From contig NC_064831.1 in assembly GCF_024166365.1 (NCBI RefSeq), forward strand, positions 23,426,768-23,490,767: a stretch of 64,000 bases of DNA, in the 5' to 3' direction. The stretch comes from Elephas maximus indicus (Eukaryota > Chordata > Mammalia > Proboscidea > Elephantidae). Below, piece by piece: positions 1 through 11,649 of this stretch (position 1 is its first letter; the number at the start of each line of letters is the position of its first letter). The translations under genes were made by a program, and so were the position numbers. Under the pieces are notes generated by a model. It saw only the letters and a list, made by a program, of their open reading frames with translations, ran no database searches and was not told the DNA's origin.

Positions 1-997
1 ATGGATCAAAGACATAAATATAAAATCTAAAATGAGAAAGATCATGGAAGAAAAAATAGGGACAATGTTAGGAGCCCTAATACATGGCATAAACAGTATA
101 CAAAACATTATTAACGATGCAGAAGAAAAAGTAGATAACTGGGAGCTCCTAAAAATCAAACACCTATGCTCATGCAAAGACTTCACCACAAGAGTAAAAA
201 GATTACCTAGAGACTGGGAAGAAGTTTTTACCTATGACATTTCTGATCAGCGCCTGATCTCTAAAATCTACATGATGTTGCAAAAACTCAACTGCAAAAA
301 GACAAATAACCCAATTAAAAAACGGGTAAAAGATACGAATAGACACTTCACTAAAGAAGACATTCAGGTAGCTAACAGATACATGAAAACATGCTCAAGA
401 TCATGAGCCACTAGAGAAATGGAAATCAAAACTACAATGAGATTTCATCTCACTCCAGCAAGGTTGGCATTAGTCCAAAAAACAGAAAACAATAAATGTT
501 GGAGAGGCTGTGGAGAGACTGGAACACTTCTACACTGCTGGTGGGAATGTCAAATGGTACAACCACTTTGGAAATCAATTTGGCGCTTCCTTTTTTTTAG
601 AAAACTAGAAATAGAACTACCACACGATCCGGCAATCCCACTCCTTGGAACATACCCTAGAGAAATAGAGCCTTTACACAAACAGATATATGCACACCCA
701 TGTTCATTCCAGCACTGTTTACAATAGCAAAAAGATGGAAGTAACCAAGGTGCCCATCAAGGGAGGAATGGATAAATAAATTATGGTATATTCACACAAT
801 GGAATACTACTCATTGATAAAGAACAGTGATGAATATGTGAAACATTTCATAACATGGAGGAATCTGGAAGGCATTATGCTGAGTGAAATTAGTCAGTTG
901 CAAAAGGATAAATATTGTATAAGACCACTATTATAAGAGCTCAAGAAATAGTTTAAACAGAGAAGAAAATATTCTTGGATGGTTATGAGAGGGGAAT
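1..997 (+). mobile_element. L1 LINE, 3' end of ORF2 plus start of 3' UTR (decayed)
   Basis: The + strand reads as the C-terminal part of L1 ORF2. It includes the segment with KKTNNPIKK, then RHFTKEDIQVANRYMK, and the Cys-rich tail [17 protein letters not shown] at about 500-555. Positions 32-727 stay in one frame apart from a TGA at 404-406. After 727 the frame shifts, because the usual continuation is found one base off. The stretch at about 840-990 matches the L1 3' UTR at 24835-24985 of this window and then diverges, so the element is cut at about 997. It is a dead 5'-truncated copy cut by the window edge. Confidence 0.9.
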
Positions 998-1039
998 TTT
1001 GCATGTGTATTAGTTTACTAATGCTGATCTCTATATTCG

Positions 1040-1480
1040 TTTTTCAAACTGCTGTACCCTGTTACCAAAACCTGGTGGCTTAAAATACCAGAAATTTATT
1101 CTCTCAGTTTTGGAGACTGGAAGTCTGAAATCAAGACGTCATCAGTGCCATGTTCTCTTTGAAGGCTCTAGGAAAGTATCCTTTCTTGCCTCTTCCTAGC
1201 TTCCGGTGTTGCCAGCGATATTTTTAGTGTTTCTTGGATTGTGGATGCATGCCCCCAATCTCTGCCTGTTTTTACAGAGTGTATGATGTACTCCTGCATG
1301 TGTTCCCATGTCCAAATCCCCCTCTTCTTATGAGAATATCAGTCATATTGGGTTTAGAGCCCACCGTAATTCAGCACGACTTCATCTTAACTTGGTTATA
1401 TCTGAAAGATCTTATTTCCAAATGAAGACATATTCACAAGTTACAGGTGGACATGAATTTTAGAGGTGTGGGTGCTTCAT
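1040..1480 (-). mobile_element. MaLR/MLT1-like LTR (old)
   Basis: Read on the minus strand, this has the order typical of mammalian MaLR-type LTRs. There is a segment like 'ggtcattagggtgggccctaa' (diverged) in the middle and 'gagaataaatttctg' near the 3' end, seen on + as 'agaaatttattctctcag' at about 1088-1106. The ends are degraded and no target duplication is visible. The subfamily is not certain. Confidence 0.55.
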
Positions 1481-1570
1481 GAAGTCTGTACAGACCCAGG
1501 TTATTTCTTACTTTCTCCTCTGCTTTTTCAGAGTAATTCTCAAAATCCAAAATTTCTACTCGAGCACTAG

Positions 1571-2091
1571 CCATCTGTCTTAGTCATCTACTGCTGCTAT
1601 GACAGAAATACCACAAGTAGATCGCTTCAACGAACAAAAGTTTATTCTCTCACAGTCTAGTAGGCTTAAAGTTCAAATTGAGGGTGTCAGCTCCAGGGGA
1701 AGGCCTTCTCTATTGGCTCTGGAGGAAGGTCATTGTCGTTAATCTTCCGTTGGTCTGGGAACATCTCAGTGCAGGAACCTCAGGTCTAAATGATGCGCTG
1801 TGCTCCCGGCACTGCTTTCTTCATAGGTAGTATGAGTTTCCACCTCTCCGATAGCTTCCCTTTCCTTTTATCTCTTGTAAGGTAAAAGATGGTGCAGGCC
1901 ACGCTCCAGGAAAACTCTCTTTATATTGGGTCAGGGATGTGACTTTAGTAAGGGTGTTACAATCCCACCCTAATCCTCTTTAACATAAAATTACAATCAC
2001 AAAATGGAGACAACCACACGATACTGGAAATCATGACCTAGCCAAGTTGACAGACATTTGTGGGGAACACAACTCAATCTGTGACACCATC
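1571..2091 (-). mobile_element. Solo ERV-L/MaLR-like LTR with perfect 5-bp TSD
   Basis: The element at 1576-2086 begins TGTCTTAGTC and ends CTGTGACA on the + strand, so it has TG...CA ends. The identical pentamer CCATC flanks it at 1571-1575 and 2087-2091. The minus strand shows an AATAAA-type signal (on + 'gtttattctctcaca', about 1639-1653) and a start related to MaLR/ERV-L LTRs. No internal retroviral sequence adjoins it, so it is a solo LTR from recombination. The family is inferred by resemblance, and the boundaries are well supported. Confidence 0.75.
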
Positions 2092-4488
2092 ATATTTGTA
2101 TTTCACATAGCCGGATGGCGGAAAGTCCAGGAGGACAATTTTGCAACAGCTCATTGGCCAAAATTCAGTCACTTGGCCACAACTAGCTGCAAGGGAGGAG
2201 GGCATGTCCTCATATTTTCCTGAACTGCAATGTGTCCCCAAATATCAAGTTTGTCATTACTAAGAAAGTAAGGGAGAATGAATATAGTGATACTATTAGC
2301 AATCTTTGCCTCAGAACTTTTACCTTATTTTCTGATAAGTTATTGCAATTATTACCTATCATTTATGAGAATTTGTTTAGGTCCTGGCTCCCATCCTCTG
2401 CACTTATGCTTTTTTCTTGATTTCTGTCCCATTGCCTTAACCTAAATTTTTTTATTTCAGAAGAGAATGCCTGATGATTCTTCTGGACATCTGCCTGACT
2501 TCTGATCTGGCTTCTTCTCTCAACTGCTTCTCAAATCATAGCCTCAGCTCAGCTCAGTCACTTAAGCCCCCATACCCAAGTCCAACACATTAACTAATTA
2601 AGCCTGAATGTAACTCTCTGGCTCTCTTCTTTCCCAGAAGAAGAGAATATCTACTAACAGCCTAAGAGTTTACAATATAAACTAGGACCCTAGGAAAAAG
2701 CCTTTTCTAAATTTTACAAAGGGATAGCTTTTCATTTTTCTGCCCAATCGCTCAAGAACTACATTAATTTATTGATTCATTTCCTTATTACCAAAAATTT
2801 ATTGACTACCTACCGTGTGCTGGGCATTGAATAGCAGAGGATTCCTTTTACTTCAAACTGGCATGTTTTTACAAAACACATTCTCAGGACCCAGCAGAAG
2901 AGGAGGGTTAATAATAAATTATTCTTTTTCCCACCAGAACACTGAGCCATATAAAACAAGAGATCACCGTGTATTTTCACAATGCCCTCCCAGTTGAATT
3001 CTTTAATATTTCAATACTGTTATTGCACATTTCCTTATTTATCTCCCTAACTCTTTCAATTTCTAGGTTTCAGTTGTTGGCAGGTATACTTGGCACTTTT
3101 CGGTGGATATCCTTACACACCTTCCAGCAGGAATAACTTCAAAGAATCAGTCTATTTACTGTTGCTGATTATGCAACACACCATTTTTGACAGGCATAAT
3201 ACTACTTCCTGGAATTATGAGAACATATTATACTGAACTGGCAAATGGTAGCAGAACTATAAAAACAATTTCCCAAAAAAATAGTGTGCAATAAATTTAA
3301 AAACAATTTAAATTATTTCTTATATCATGTGCTACCTAAGTATATTTTAATATTCTAGAAAATGCAATGCCAGAGAACATTTTGGGAAAGAATAAAATGA
3401 GTTAAGGTAGGCCCTTAGTTTCAGCGAGGTCAAATTCCTGGAAATGAGGTCAAATTCTTTACAAACCACCAAATGTGTGAATTCTGGTATGAGTTTCTAA
3501 CCAAACGTGGAGATCAGAAGGTAGACAGTGCCAGCATCTGTTGAAAGGGGCTTAATTTTATAACATAAAAAAATTAATTTGGAATGTCTTAATGCTGATC
3601 TCTCAACCAAATTTTAGGAAATTAATTTTAGAAAAGTAAATAGAAGGTCAAAAATATACTTTTTCTTTTAAGATCTGGAAAACTTTCCTCTTTCCTTCTT
3701 TTTCTATATTGTGAAAGTCCTTCCAACAATAATCTCCACCCTTTTCCTCTACTTTGTCATCACTTGCTCATTTCTTTCACTCTTACAATTTGGCATACAG
3801 TATTTCCACAAGTATGAGTTAGGGTATGATAAGCTAAAAAAAACATATTCCAAAATTACGGTGACAACACACTCACTCAAAGAGTATATTTCTTGCCTAC
3901 ACAAAGTTCATTGCAAGCCCACTGGCTCTCCAGGGCAGCTCCTTTCCAAACAGTGAGTCTGGGATCTAGAGCGGTTCTGTGTTGTGACTCCAGAATCTCA
4001 ATACACAGATGTACGTTTACAGTGGTTGGAAAAGAATGAGCTGCGAGAGCTTACAACAGAATGTCATTGCCTAAGCCCAGAAGTGATACGTGAAGTTATT
4101 TCTGTCCACAGATCATTTGCCCTAACTAATCACATAGCTTTGCCTACGTGCAGCAGGGCTGGAAAAATATAGTGTTCCACAATTCAGAAAGACAAGAATT
4201 GGATACTGGGGACCTTTAGTAATACTGTTCTATTTTGTTGAAATTGCCTTGTTTATTTTGAAATATGAAATTATTTTTCTAAAACTTTATTAATTTTATT
4301 ACCATTTTCCTCCTGCATTTATTATTTCTGTTCCAAAATTTGGGTACACCTGCAATTCCTTTCCACCCTTGGCAAGGTTGCAGGTATCTTTTTAGAAAAC
4401 TAAAACCAAAAAGGTACCTCTGTCTCTATTATCTGTGCCTCAAGGAATTCATCTAGACTCCTTTTCTGGCCCCTACTCCAATCCTTAG
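2092..4488. other. Intergenic DNA, no gene recognised
   Basis: This AT-rich single-copy-looking sequence contains only short chance open frames (60-81 codons), without codon structure or splice context. A short part near 2110-2200 resembles the end of an old LTR or LINE but is too weak to name. Confidence 0.5.
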
Positions 4489-4700
4489 GAGCCCTGGTGG
4501 CTCGGTGGTTGAGAGCTTGGCTGCTAACCCAAAGGTCAGCTGTTCAAACCTACCAGCTGCCCTATGGGTGAAAGAGATGGCAGTTTGCTTTTGTAAAGAT
4601 TACAACTTTGAAGACCCTATGGAGCAGTTCTACTCTGTCCTATACGGTCACTATGAGTTGGACTCGACTTGAAGGCAACGGGTTTGGGTTCTTTTGGTTT
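4489..4700 (+). mobile_element. Afrotherian tRNA-derived SINE (AfroSINE type), long form
   Basis: The head 'gccctggtggctcggtggtt' resembles a tRNA A box and 'ctgttcaaacc' is a B-box-like element, so the 5' part is an RNA polymerase III promoter of tRNA origin. The middle carries the extra block 'gatggcagtttgcttttgt' that marks the long form. The 3' part 'ggtcactatgagttggactc' is the tail shared with the local RTE LINE, followed by a GGGTTT/GGTTT-rich end. Confidence 0.85.
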
Positions 4701-4739
4701 ATCCCGATCCTACAGGCTCTGACGTGGAGTCTCCATCTT

Positions 4740-5190
4740 CATCAATCAGTAATTGACAACAGAAGCCACCCCTAACTGTCTACATTAGTAGGAACTTACT
4801 ATTCCATTGTCTTCATTACCATTACTTTACTGTCCCTGGAGAACCTTGCCCAGGCAAAAGATTTGACTATTCGTTACAGGAACTTCCTGAAAGACCTATA
4901 AAATTGTTGATGGACAGGATCAACAGTTTAAGGCCTGAAATTCTTTGAACTCTTCTTAAAATCCTTGCTTTGCTCCTTCTACCAGTCCTGGAATGTTGTC
5001 TGTGATCCTTACCCAATTCTGATCAAATCCCTGCATAGAAAAACCCACCTTAGACCAAACTTCTCATTGTGAATAAATTCTGACTTTATTTTCTCCTCCA
5101 AAATACTGACAAAGCTCTGCACAGATGGTCCTCTTCCTTTCTCAGGAAGCAATAAACTCCGCTTTGCCTTAACAACAGAACCTGTTGGTT
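4740..5190 (+). mobile_element. Possible class I ERV-like LTR fragment
   Basis: The 3' part has the composition of an LTR R/U5 region, with 'gaagcaataaactccgcttt' (AATAAA at about 5151) preceding the junction to the next element. The 5' boundary is not visible and no internal sequence follows. The call is tentative. Confidence 0.35.
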
Positions 5191-5198
5191 AATATTTA

Positions 5199-5743
5199 TG
5201 TTGCCAGGTGAAAAACCCGGGTTTTGCTCAGCGTGACTTGTTACAACCAATAAACAAGAGGCCAAGGTGGGAGATCAGAAAGGTGCCTTTATTTTGTTGT
5301 ACAAGGAAAGGAGCAATCGGGGCTGCCGCTTCCAAGACTGTTCGCAGGCAGCTTGGGTAAATGGGCTTTTTCCAGTGAGCAGTCAAGGAAATGCAAATTC
5401 ATCCTGAATATTCAGGCTTGACCTTCACACAGGCGCTCAGAGTTTGGGGATGAATACGCATTTTCTTTAGACAAGGATTTGATCGCCCAGGATGGAGGAA
5501 GGGATGAATTTTTCTTCATAGGATGCGAAGTCTCCACCCAGAGGCAGATTGAGGCCATCTATGGCCCGTTCTGTGGTTATTTTGTCAAGGACAATTTCAG
5601 AAGAAAGGGCAGCTTATTTTGCTCAGTGTAGGATGATAAGTCAGAGCAGGTGTCTTTTAGAAGGTTTGGGCTCTGAGGCTGCCTATCTCATTTAGGGAGC
5701 CAGGATATTATTTCTTACCTGGCTTCTGCCTCCTTGCCTCACA
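5199..5743 (-). mobile_element. Solo LTR, class I ERV-like
   Basis: Read on the minus strand, it starts TGTGAGGCAAGGAGG and ends in CCTGGCAACA, giving TG...CA ends. It has AATAAAGGCACC as polyadenylation signal (on + at about 5282-5293). The flanks are attta (5194-5198) and atttc (5744-5748), which fits a 5-bp duplication with one change. There is no coding sequence next to it. The class assignment is by general appearance only. Confidence 0.55.
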
Positions 5744-6191
5744 ATTTCAGACAGAAGCTTTGTGTGGAGTAACTTCTTTTATTCATACTTTTAGTTTTGC
5801 CCCGAACTCCATCTTTTTCTATTGCTATTATTTTTGACGCTGTACTTTGTTGCCTACAGTCAGTCTACTCCGGTTGCCGTCCATATCCCCATTCACAAAT
5901 CTGACTCCCAGAACCCCAAGTTGAATCTACTTCTCCAGATAGCTGCTTTGCCAGGAATGTAATGCAAAACATTTATTTACATTAATGACCCTACTTTTCT
6001 TCATGTTACTTTAGCGAGAAAACTTGGAATCATCTTGCATTTCTTTCTCTCTTAATTGCCCTCTTGCCTCCATGACAAAAATATATATATATATTGAGTG
6101 ATATAAATCTTACTTCCTAGTCAGTCTGCACCTTTTAAAATCCAAGCTTCATAGTTCTGCCAGATTAAATCACGATATTGTGCCTATCATG
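5744..6191. other. Intergenic DNA, nothing recognised
   Basis: The sequence is AT-rich with a short (AT)n run at about 6080-6093. No gene, RNA or named repeat could be supported. Confidence 0.5.
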
Positions 6192-6592
6192 TGTTATGCA
6201 TTGAATTATACCCCCTACTTCCTAAAATATTTGTAGAGATCCTAATCCTTTACCTGTGGATGTAATTCCATTTGGGAATAGGGTTTTCTTTGTTATGTTA
6301 ATGAGGCCATGTCAGTGTAGGGCATGGCCTAAACCTAATCATTTCTGAGTTATAAAAAGAGCACATTAGACACAGAAGCAAAAGGGAGAAAGATAGATAT
6401 CACATGAAGATTGCCAAGAAACCAAAGAACACTTAGCTACAGAAGCTGAGATGCGGATCTTCCACCAGACCCAACAAAGGGCCAGTGCTTTAAATTCGGG
6501 CTTCTGGCCTTCTGAGCTGTGAGGAAATGAATTTCTGTTCTTCAAAGCCACCCATTTGTGGTATTTCTCTTTCAGCAGCACTAGAAAACTAA
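6192..6592 (+). mobile_element. MaLR/MLT1-like LTR
   Basis: It begins TGTTATGCATTGAATTATAC, close to the usual MLT1-type start. It has a central 'gaggccatgtcagtgtaggg' block and 'gaggaaatgaatttctgttc' near the 3' end, then 'agcactagaaaactaa'. The end is interrupted by the RTE insertion that follows directly. It has the same general layout as the LTRs at 12193 and 21027. Confidence 0.65.
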
Positions 6593-7358
6593 GTTGTTGC
6601 TGTTCTTAGGTGCCGTTGAGTTGGTTCCGATTCACAGCAACATTCTCACAATCATTATGCTTGTGCCCATTGTCGAAGCCACTGTGTCAGTCCATCTTGT
6701 CGGTTATCTTCCTCTTTTTCGCTGAAGCTCTACTCTACCAAGCATGATATCCTTCTCCAGGGACTGATCCTTCCTAATACCATGTCCAAAGTATGTAAGA
6801 CGAGGTCTCAGCATCCCCGTTTCCAAGGAGTACTCACTCTGGCTATACTTCTTCCAAGATAGATGTGTTTGTTCTTCTGGCCCCCTTTGCGGTCGAGTCC
6901 ATTTTGACTCATAGCAACCCTATAAGACAGAGTAGAACTGGCCGGTAGGATTTCCAAGAAGTGGCTGGTGGATTCAAACTGCCAACTTTTTGGTTAGCAG
7001 CCCAGCTCTTAACCACTGCACCACCAGGACTCCTTCTACTGGCAGTCCATGGCATAGTCAATATTCTTCACCAGCACCACAATTCAAAAGCATCGGTTCT
7101 TCTTCAGCCTTTCTTATTCATTGTCCAGCTCTCACATGCATACGAGGTGATTAAACACAGCAGGACATCTACAGGAAACCGCCAGAAACTCAGGCCAAAC
7201 TCAGAAGAGGACGTGGAACCAGGAACATCAATGCTGACATCAGATGGATCCTGGCTGAAAGTAGAGAACACCAGAAGGATGTTTACCGGTGTTTTATTGA
7301 CTGTGCAAAGGCATTGACTATGGATCATAACAAATTGTGGATAACATTGCAAAGGAGG
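6593..7358 (-). mobile_element. RTE LINE fragment with internal inversion (twin-priming type)
   Basis: Positions 6593-7155 carry the RTE 3' region on the minus strand ('ttaggtgccgttgagttggt' is the 3' tail). From about 7156 to 7358 the sequence is an upstream part of the same RTE reverse transcriptase gene but on the + strand (reads ...DGSWLKVENTRR...). Matching aaactaa at 6586-6592 and 7359-7365 suggests that one insertion event brought in both halves. About 1 kb of RTE between the halves is missing. A SINE sits inside the minus half. Confidence 0.8.
6881..7033 (-). mobile_element. AfroSINE nested in the RTE fragment
   Basis: The minus-strand copy, read on +, runs from the tail 'gcggtcgagtccattttgac' to the tRNA-like head 'accactgcaccaccaggact'. 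It is flanked by ttcttctgg (6872-6880) and ttctactgg (7034-7042), a 9-bp duplication with one mismatch that splits the RTE sequence. It is therefore younger than the RTE copy. Confidence 0.85.
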
Positions 7359-7365
7359 AAACTAA

Positions 7366-8003
7366 AACATCATGTAAATAAATAATTTCAAAACTTCCAA
7401 TGATTTTTTTTTTTTGCCTATGAATTGAATATAAATTCTTCAGCTTGACGTTCAAGACCCTTGAATGACCCAACGATATTTCCGACTATCCTAATCTAGA
7501 ATATAATCTTTTTGTTTCCTTTTCCATGAGTATTCTCTACCACATTACAATTTATGGAGATGCTGTCTTCCCATTAAATTGTTTTTGATTCTTCTAACCT
7601 GAATATCAGCTCATTTTTTAATTCAGTAACTTATTTCTTTTGCCGTTATATGAGTTTCCTTTCACTTTGTCATATATTTATACTGTTCAACTAGAATGTA
7701 ATTTGTCTGCAAGCAAGATCGATGCTTTCATTTACTCTTATTTGTTATGCATAAACTAGGCTTGTGAATTAAGTTGGTAACTGTTGAATTAAAATTGTTA
7801 ACTGATTGGGAAATGATAAATCCACAGACCAAGTAAGGCAAAAAACTTGGCGGGGTGGAAGAAGCACAATTAGCAAAATACTGACGTCCTCCTCATGTAA
7901 GATACCCCCACAGAAGAGCAAACACGCTTACCTTTTTTTTTTTAAGTAAGCTAAGGCTTTGTGAGGACCGCGCAGGACTGGGCAATGTTTCGTTTTATTG
8001 TAC
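7366..8003. other. Intergenic DNA, nothing recognised
   Basis: AT-rich sequence with homopolymer T runs at about 7406 and 7934. There is no supported gene or named repeat. Confidence 0.5.
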
Positions 8004-8042
8004 GTAGGGTTGCTATGAATAGGAACTGACTCTATGGCACAA
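8004..8042 (+). mobile_element. SINE 3' tail fragment
   Basis: Only the tail 'tagggttgctatgaatagga' and what follows is present. The head is missing. It lies 40 bases from an opposite-strand SINE. Confidence 0.6.
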
Positions 8043-8084
8043 CAAGGCTAACCTTGTGTTTTACTGGAATATCTTATTAAAAAC

Positions 8085-8262
8085 CAAATTAAAAAAACCC
8101 AAACCCATTGCCATCGAGTCGATTCCAACTCACAATTACCGTAGAGAACATAGCGGAACTAACCCCATAAGGTTTCCAAGGAGTGCCTGGTGGATTCGAA
8201 TTGTTGACTTTTTTTGGTTAGCAGCCAAATTCTTAACCTCTATGCTACCAGGGTTTCCTGTA
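8085..8262 (-). mobile_element. AfroSINE
   Basis: The minus-strand copy, read on +, starts 'aacccaaacccattgccatc' and ends with the head complement 'ctatgctaccagggtttcct'. It is moderately diverged, with 'ggtagcaattttcacaacag'-like decay in the middle. Confidence 0.85.
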
Positions 8263-9205
8263 AATATAAAGAAACTCTTTTAAAAAGATATATGGCAGTT
8301 TTATGACTATACTCTTGTCAGATTTTATGTTTATTGTTATTTTGCTGTATTCAAAGAGAAATAGTATCCAGAGCAAGAGAAATGTAGGAAAAAAACTGCA
8401 CTTCAGTGGGAAATCATGCCTTGTCTGGACTTTGGTGGACACCATTCCTGTTAGCCAATTCTGATCCTATGGAAACTATTTCACAAGTGAATGAATTGTA
8501 TATAACTGATAGCAATGCAAAATAATTCTTATCTAATACTTGCAAATTCTGTTCTGTCCACTAGAGGTTCAACTGACAACCCCCATCACAATGGGAAAAG
8601 TATTTTGCCTCCATTTGCACATGCATTTCAATATACCTGCTCTGTAAATGTATCTGTTCACTGAATTTACTTTTGAACTAGTTATAGCTTCTGCCTGCTT
8701 TCTTCATTGATTAGAGTTTAGTGCAATCTTTAGCACATATTCATTTTTATACTTGAATGAGATTAATGATTTTACCTTTTTTTTTTGATGATTGCCTTTT
8801 AGTAGAAGTGTAGTTGCTGTTTCATTCTTCCTGGTGTTATAAATTCTGGCTACCATACTGTAAGTAGGACATTGCAAAAAGTAGAAAACATTGCAAAAAG
8901 AGACGGGCTATTAAAATAGGAAGAAAACCTCAAAACCTGACACCTAAAGATTACTTGAAAATTTTTGGAAAAAAATTTAGGTGGAAAGGAGTAATTTAAA
9001 AGGGAAACGATTATTATTTCGGAAACCAAAAGCCTACCATTCAGGAAAGGAACTTGTTAGGTTTTATAAGTTTTCAGAGGACAAATCTGAAAAACTAGGT
9101 GAAATTTGCACAAAGGTAGATTTTGTTTCGATGTAAAATTAACTTTCCAACAGAACTGTACAGAAATGATGTGGTCAGTTTTGAGGTATACAGATTTCTT
9201 TGCCT
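8263..9205. other. Intergenic DNA, nothing recognised
   Basis: AT-rich, single-copy-looking sequence. The stretch 8866-8900 contains a short direct repeat of 'acattgcaaaaag'. No coding or RNA feature could be supported. Confidence 0.5.
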
Positions 9206-9370
9206 CTAGGGGGCGCAGTGGTTAAGAGCTGGGCCACTAACCAAAAGATTGGCAGTTCAGATCCACCAGCCTCCTCAGAAACCCTATGGAGCAGTTCTAC
9301 TCTGTCTTATAGGGTCGCTATGAGTCGGAATCGAGTCAAAGACAATGGGTTTGCCTTTTTTTTTTTGGCA
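9206..9370 (+). mobile_element. AfroSINE, short form
   Basis: The head 'agggggcgcagtggttaaga', a B-box-like 'cagttcagatcc', the middle 'tatggagcagttctactctg' and the tail 'gtcgctatgagtcggaatcg' are all present. It ends in a T-rich run. Confidence 0.87.
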
Positions 9371-11640
9371 GGGGAGTGGTGGTTATTCAAGGAGAGCATA
9401 GTCAAAATCTTATTAGGGTTTTTTTTTTTACTATTAATTCAACTATTGGCTGTAGAATTGGACTAGAGACCCAGAAGAGGACTTCAACAGAGAACTCCTG
9501 GTTATATATGCAGAGTCCCTGGAGCACTGGCATCATCCTAATTGTGCTCTCCTAAGTTGCCCACTAATCTGTTGTGCTGGAGGATATGAAAATGAGACTT
9601 TTCCTATTGTCTGGGAATTTTGGCTCAGGCCCAAAGCTGAGGACAATGCATGATAAGAACCCTTTAATTGGGTTATTTAAGAGAGTCACTTGTGGAGAAT
9701 GAGGTGCTTGTCAGATTGCCAGAAACAAAGGCAGACGTCTGTCCACCTAGCTATTGGGTTGCAGAAACTCAGGCCTGCTCCCTGAACACAGTGGTAACGT
9801 GGTTGGAATTTGTGATCATGGACTTGGGAGAGCGAGTGGCTAGTCAGTCTGGGGCTGGAGTTGCTTGAAAGGCAGAGCCGACTGAAGACTGCAATGGGAG
9901 TGGCCAGTCCTTAAAAAATTTGATTGGGAAAAGAAGTGTAATGTTTCCCAAAGCTAGAAGCAATAGCCTGGAAGGGAGCCAGCTGTGAGTCATGGGGAAA
10001 GAACCCCAGACTGTTCCCTTCTGTGTACCTTTGGGGCAAGATTAGAGTGGCAATTGTAAGGAAAGTGTTAGCCAGAAAGTGCCTTGGATGAATTAAGAAA
10101 CAGTCCTGCTTGTGGTGGAGTGATCTGGAAAAAGGCTAGCAAGAATGGTTGCACAACTTGAAGAATATAATCACTGTTGCTGAATTGCATGTGGAGAAAT
10201 TGTTGAGATGGTGTATGTTTCGTTATGTATATTTTTACCACAATTTTTAAAAAGGAAGAAAGAAACAATACTGCTCTTGGGGCACTGGGGAGAGGGAATG
10301 GGAAAAAGGAGTTCCCGTAGCCAATCGGAATACTGGAAAGACACATTCTCTGGGCATTTGCCATGACAGAAGGCCCATATTCCATATTGCAAGAGCACCA
10401 GTCCCTTAAGAGCTTGTCCTTTCCCTCTCACTCATTTCCCCTTTCCTCACCCTATGGGAGCTTGCAGCAGTGTGGAGAGAGAAGGGGTAGTGGAGGAGCA
10501 AGCTCGGGAAATAGTAAGACAACTTGCTACCCCCCAGGCTAAGCTGCAAAAATCATGGACTGGGTCTGGGCTAGGGTGAGAAGAAGCTTTGAGAATTGAA
10601 GTTATGACTTTAGATTGAAGCAACGTTTTAATAATTAGAAATAGGATTGTAATAATACTCCAAAAGTACTAGAAGGTCTTTGTCCAATATAATGTGTAGA
10701 GTCAGGAAAGGAGAGCCCAAAAGGCAGGCTTATAGAGCTGAGGTGGAGAATAGAAAAGCTGTTTCCTGTCTCCTCTCCACCAAGAACAGCTCATTTTATG
10801 AAGCTGCTTCAGTTGTCACAACAAACTTTTCTGTCCAACTATAAGCTACCCTTTCCTGGCTACTCTTCACAGTTACGTATGGGTCTGGTGATAAAATTCT
10901 CCATTTTATAATTTGAATTTTGTATTGTTCACTTAACACAGAGCTCACAGATTTAAATTGTTGAAGAAATTCTTCCTTTCATGGATCCTGCTAGGATACA
11001 TGGAGTTTTCATTGTTTCCTGTCTTTGACTTCAGAAATGGAAAATATAATACATTTTGGGCATTAGTTACTTGAGAACATTAGTTTAACTCATATGAAGA
11101 TGTGTGGTGGAAGGGTCTTTTCCCTCCTCCTCAACCACACCCTACACCAATGACACTTCACTATTTACTCCCAGAGCAGGACAAACAAGGTGGTGAGAGG
11201 AGAATGTTAATATCATAAAAATGATATTTTAAAAAATAAATCAAAGGTGAGGAAGGGACAGACACTTGTTTAACATAATATTGGAACCAAGAGTTGTAAA
11301 AGATGTTTAGTTAGAGGTTAACTTTTGCATTTAAGATCTGATTTTCTTTTAGATAATCCATCTGGAGGCAAGGCGATTTTGAAGGCCATGGCATAACTCC
11401 TCCCTGGGGAGTAGGGTGAGGAGGGAAAGCCAAAGACGGGAGTGCTGGGACTGAAGAGACTCAGAGGATGTAGGCAATGGGTGGGAAAATAGATCAAAAG
11501 GGAGGATCTGGCAAGGACTTGCTACAAGCTAAAGCTCTAGAACCAAGCCTCCACCTCTGGAAGCTGAGATAGTAAAATGTGGAAAGAAACCAGAGCGACT
11601 CAAAACTCTCCCGCTGTCTTTGAACTCTGCATAGGCCAAA
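9371..11640. other. Intergenic DNA; weak old L1-type 3' end near 10145-10262
   Basis: No gene is supported. At 10145-10262 the sequence 'gtttcgttatgtatattttt' followed by 'accacaatttttaaaaagga' resembles the 3' end of an ancient L1. The rest looks single copy. Minus-strand open frames of 105 and 86 codons at 10068-10431 lack any recognisable domain. Confidence 0.4.
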
Positions 11641-11649
11641 ATATCTGCC

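Noticed and set aside
10068-10431. Two overlapping minus-strand frames (105 and 86 codons)
   Set aside because: There is no recognisable domain, the frames overlap each other, and the low-complexity A-rich stretch in the middle resembles an old LINE end.
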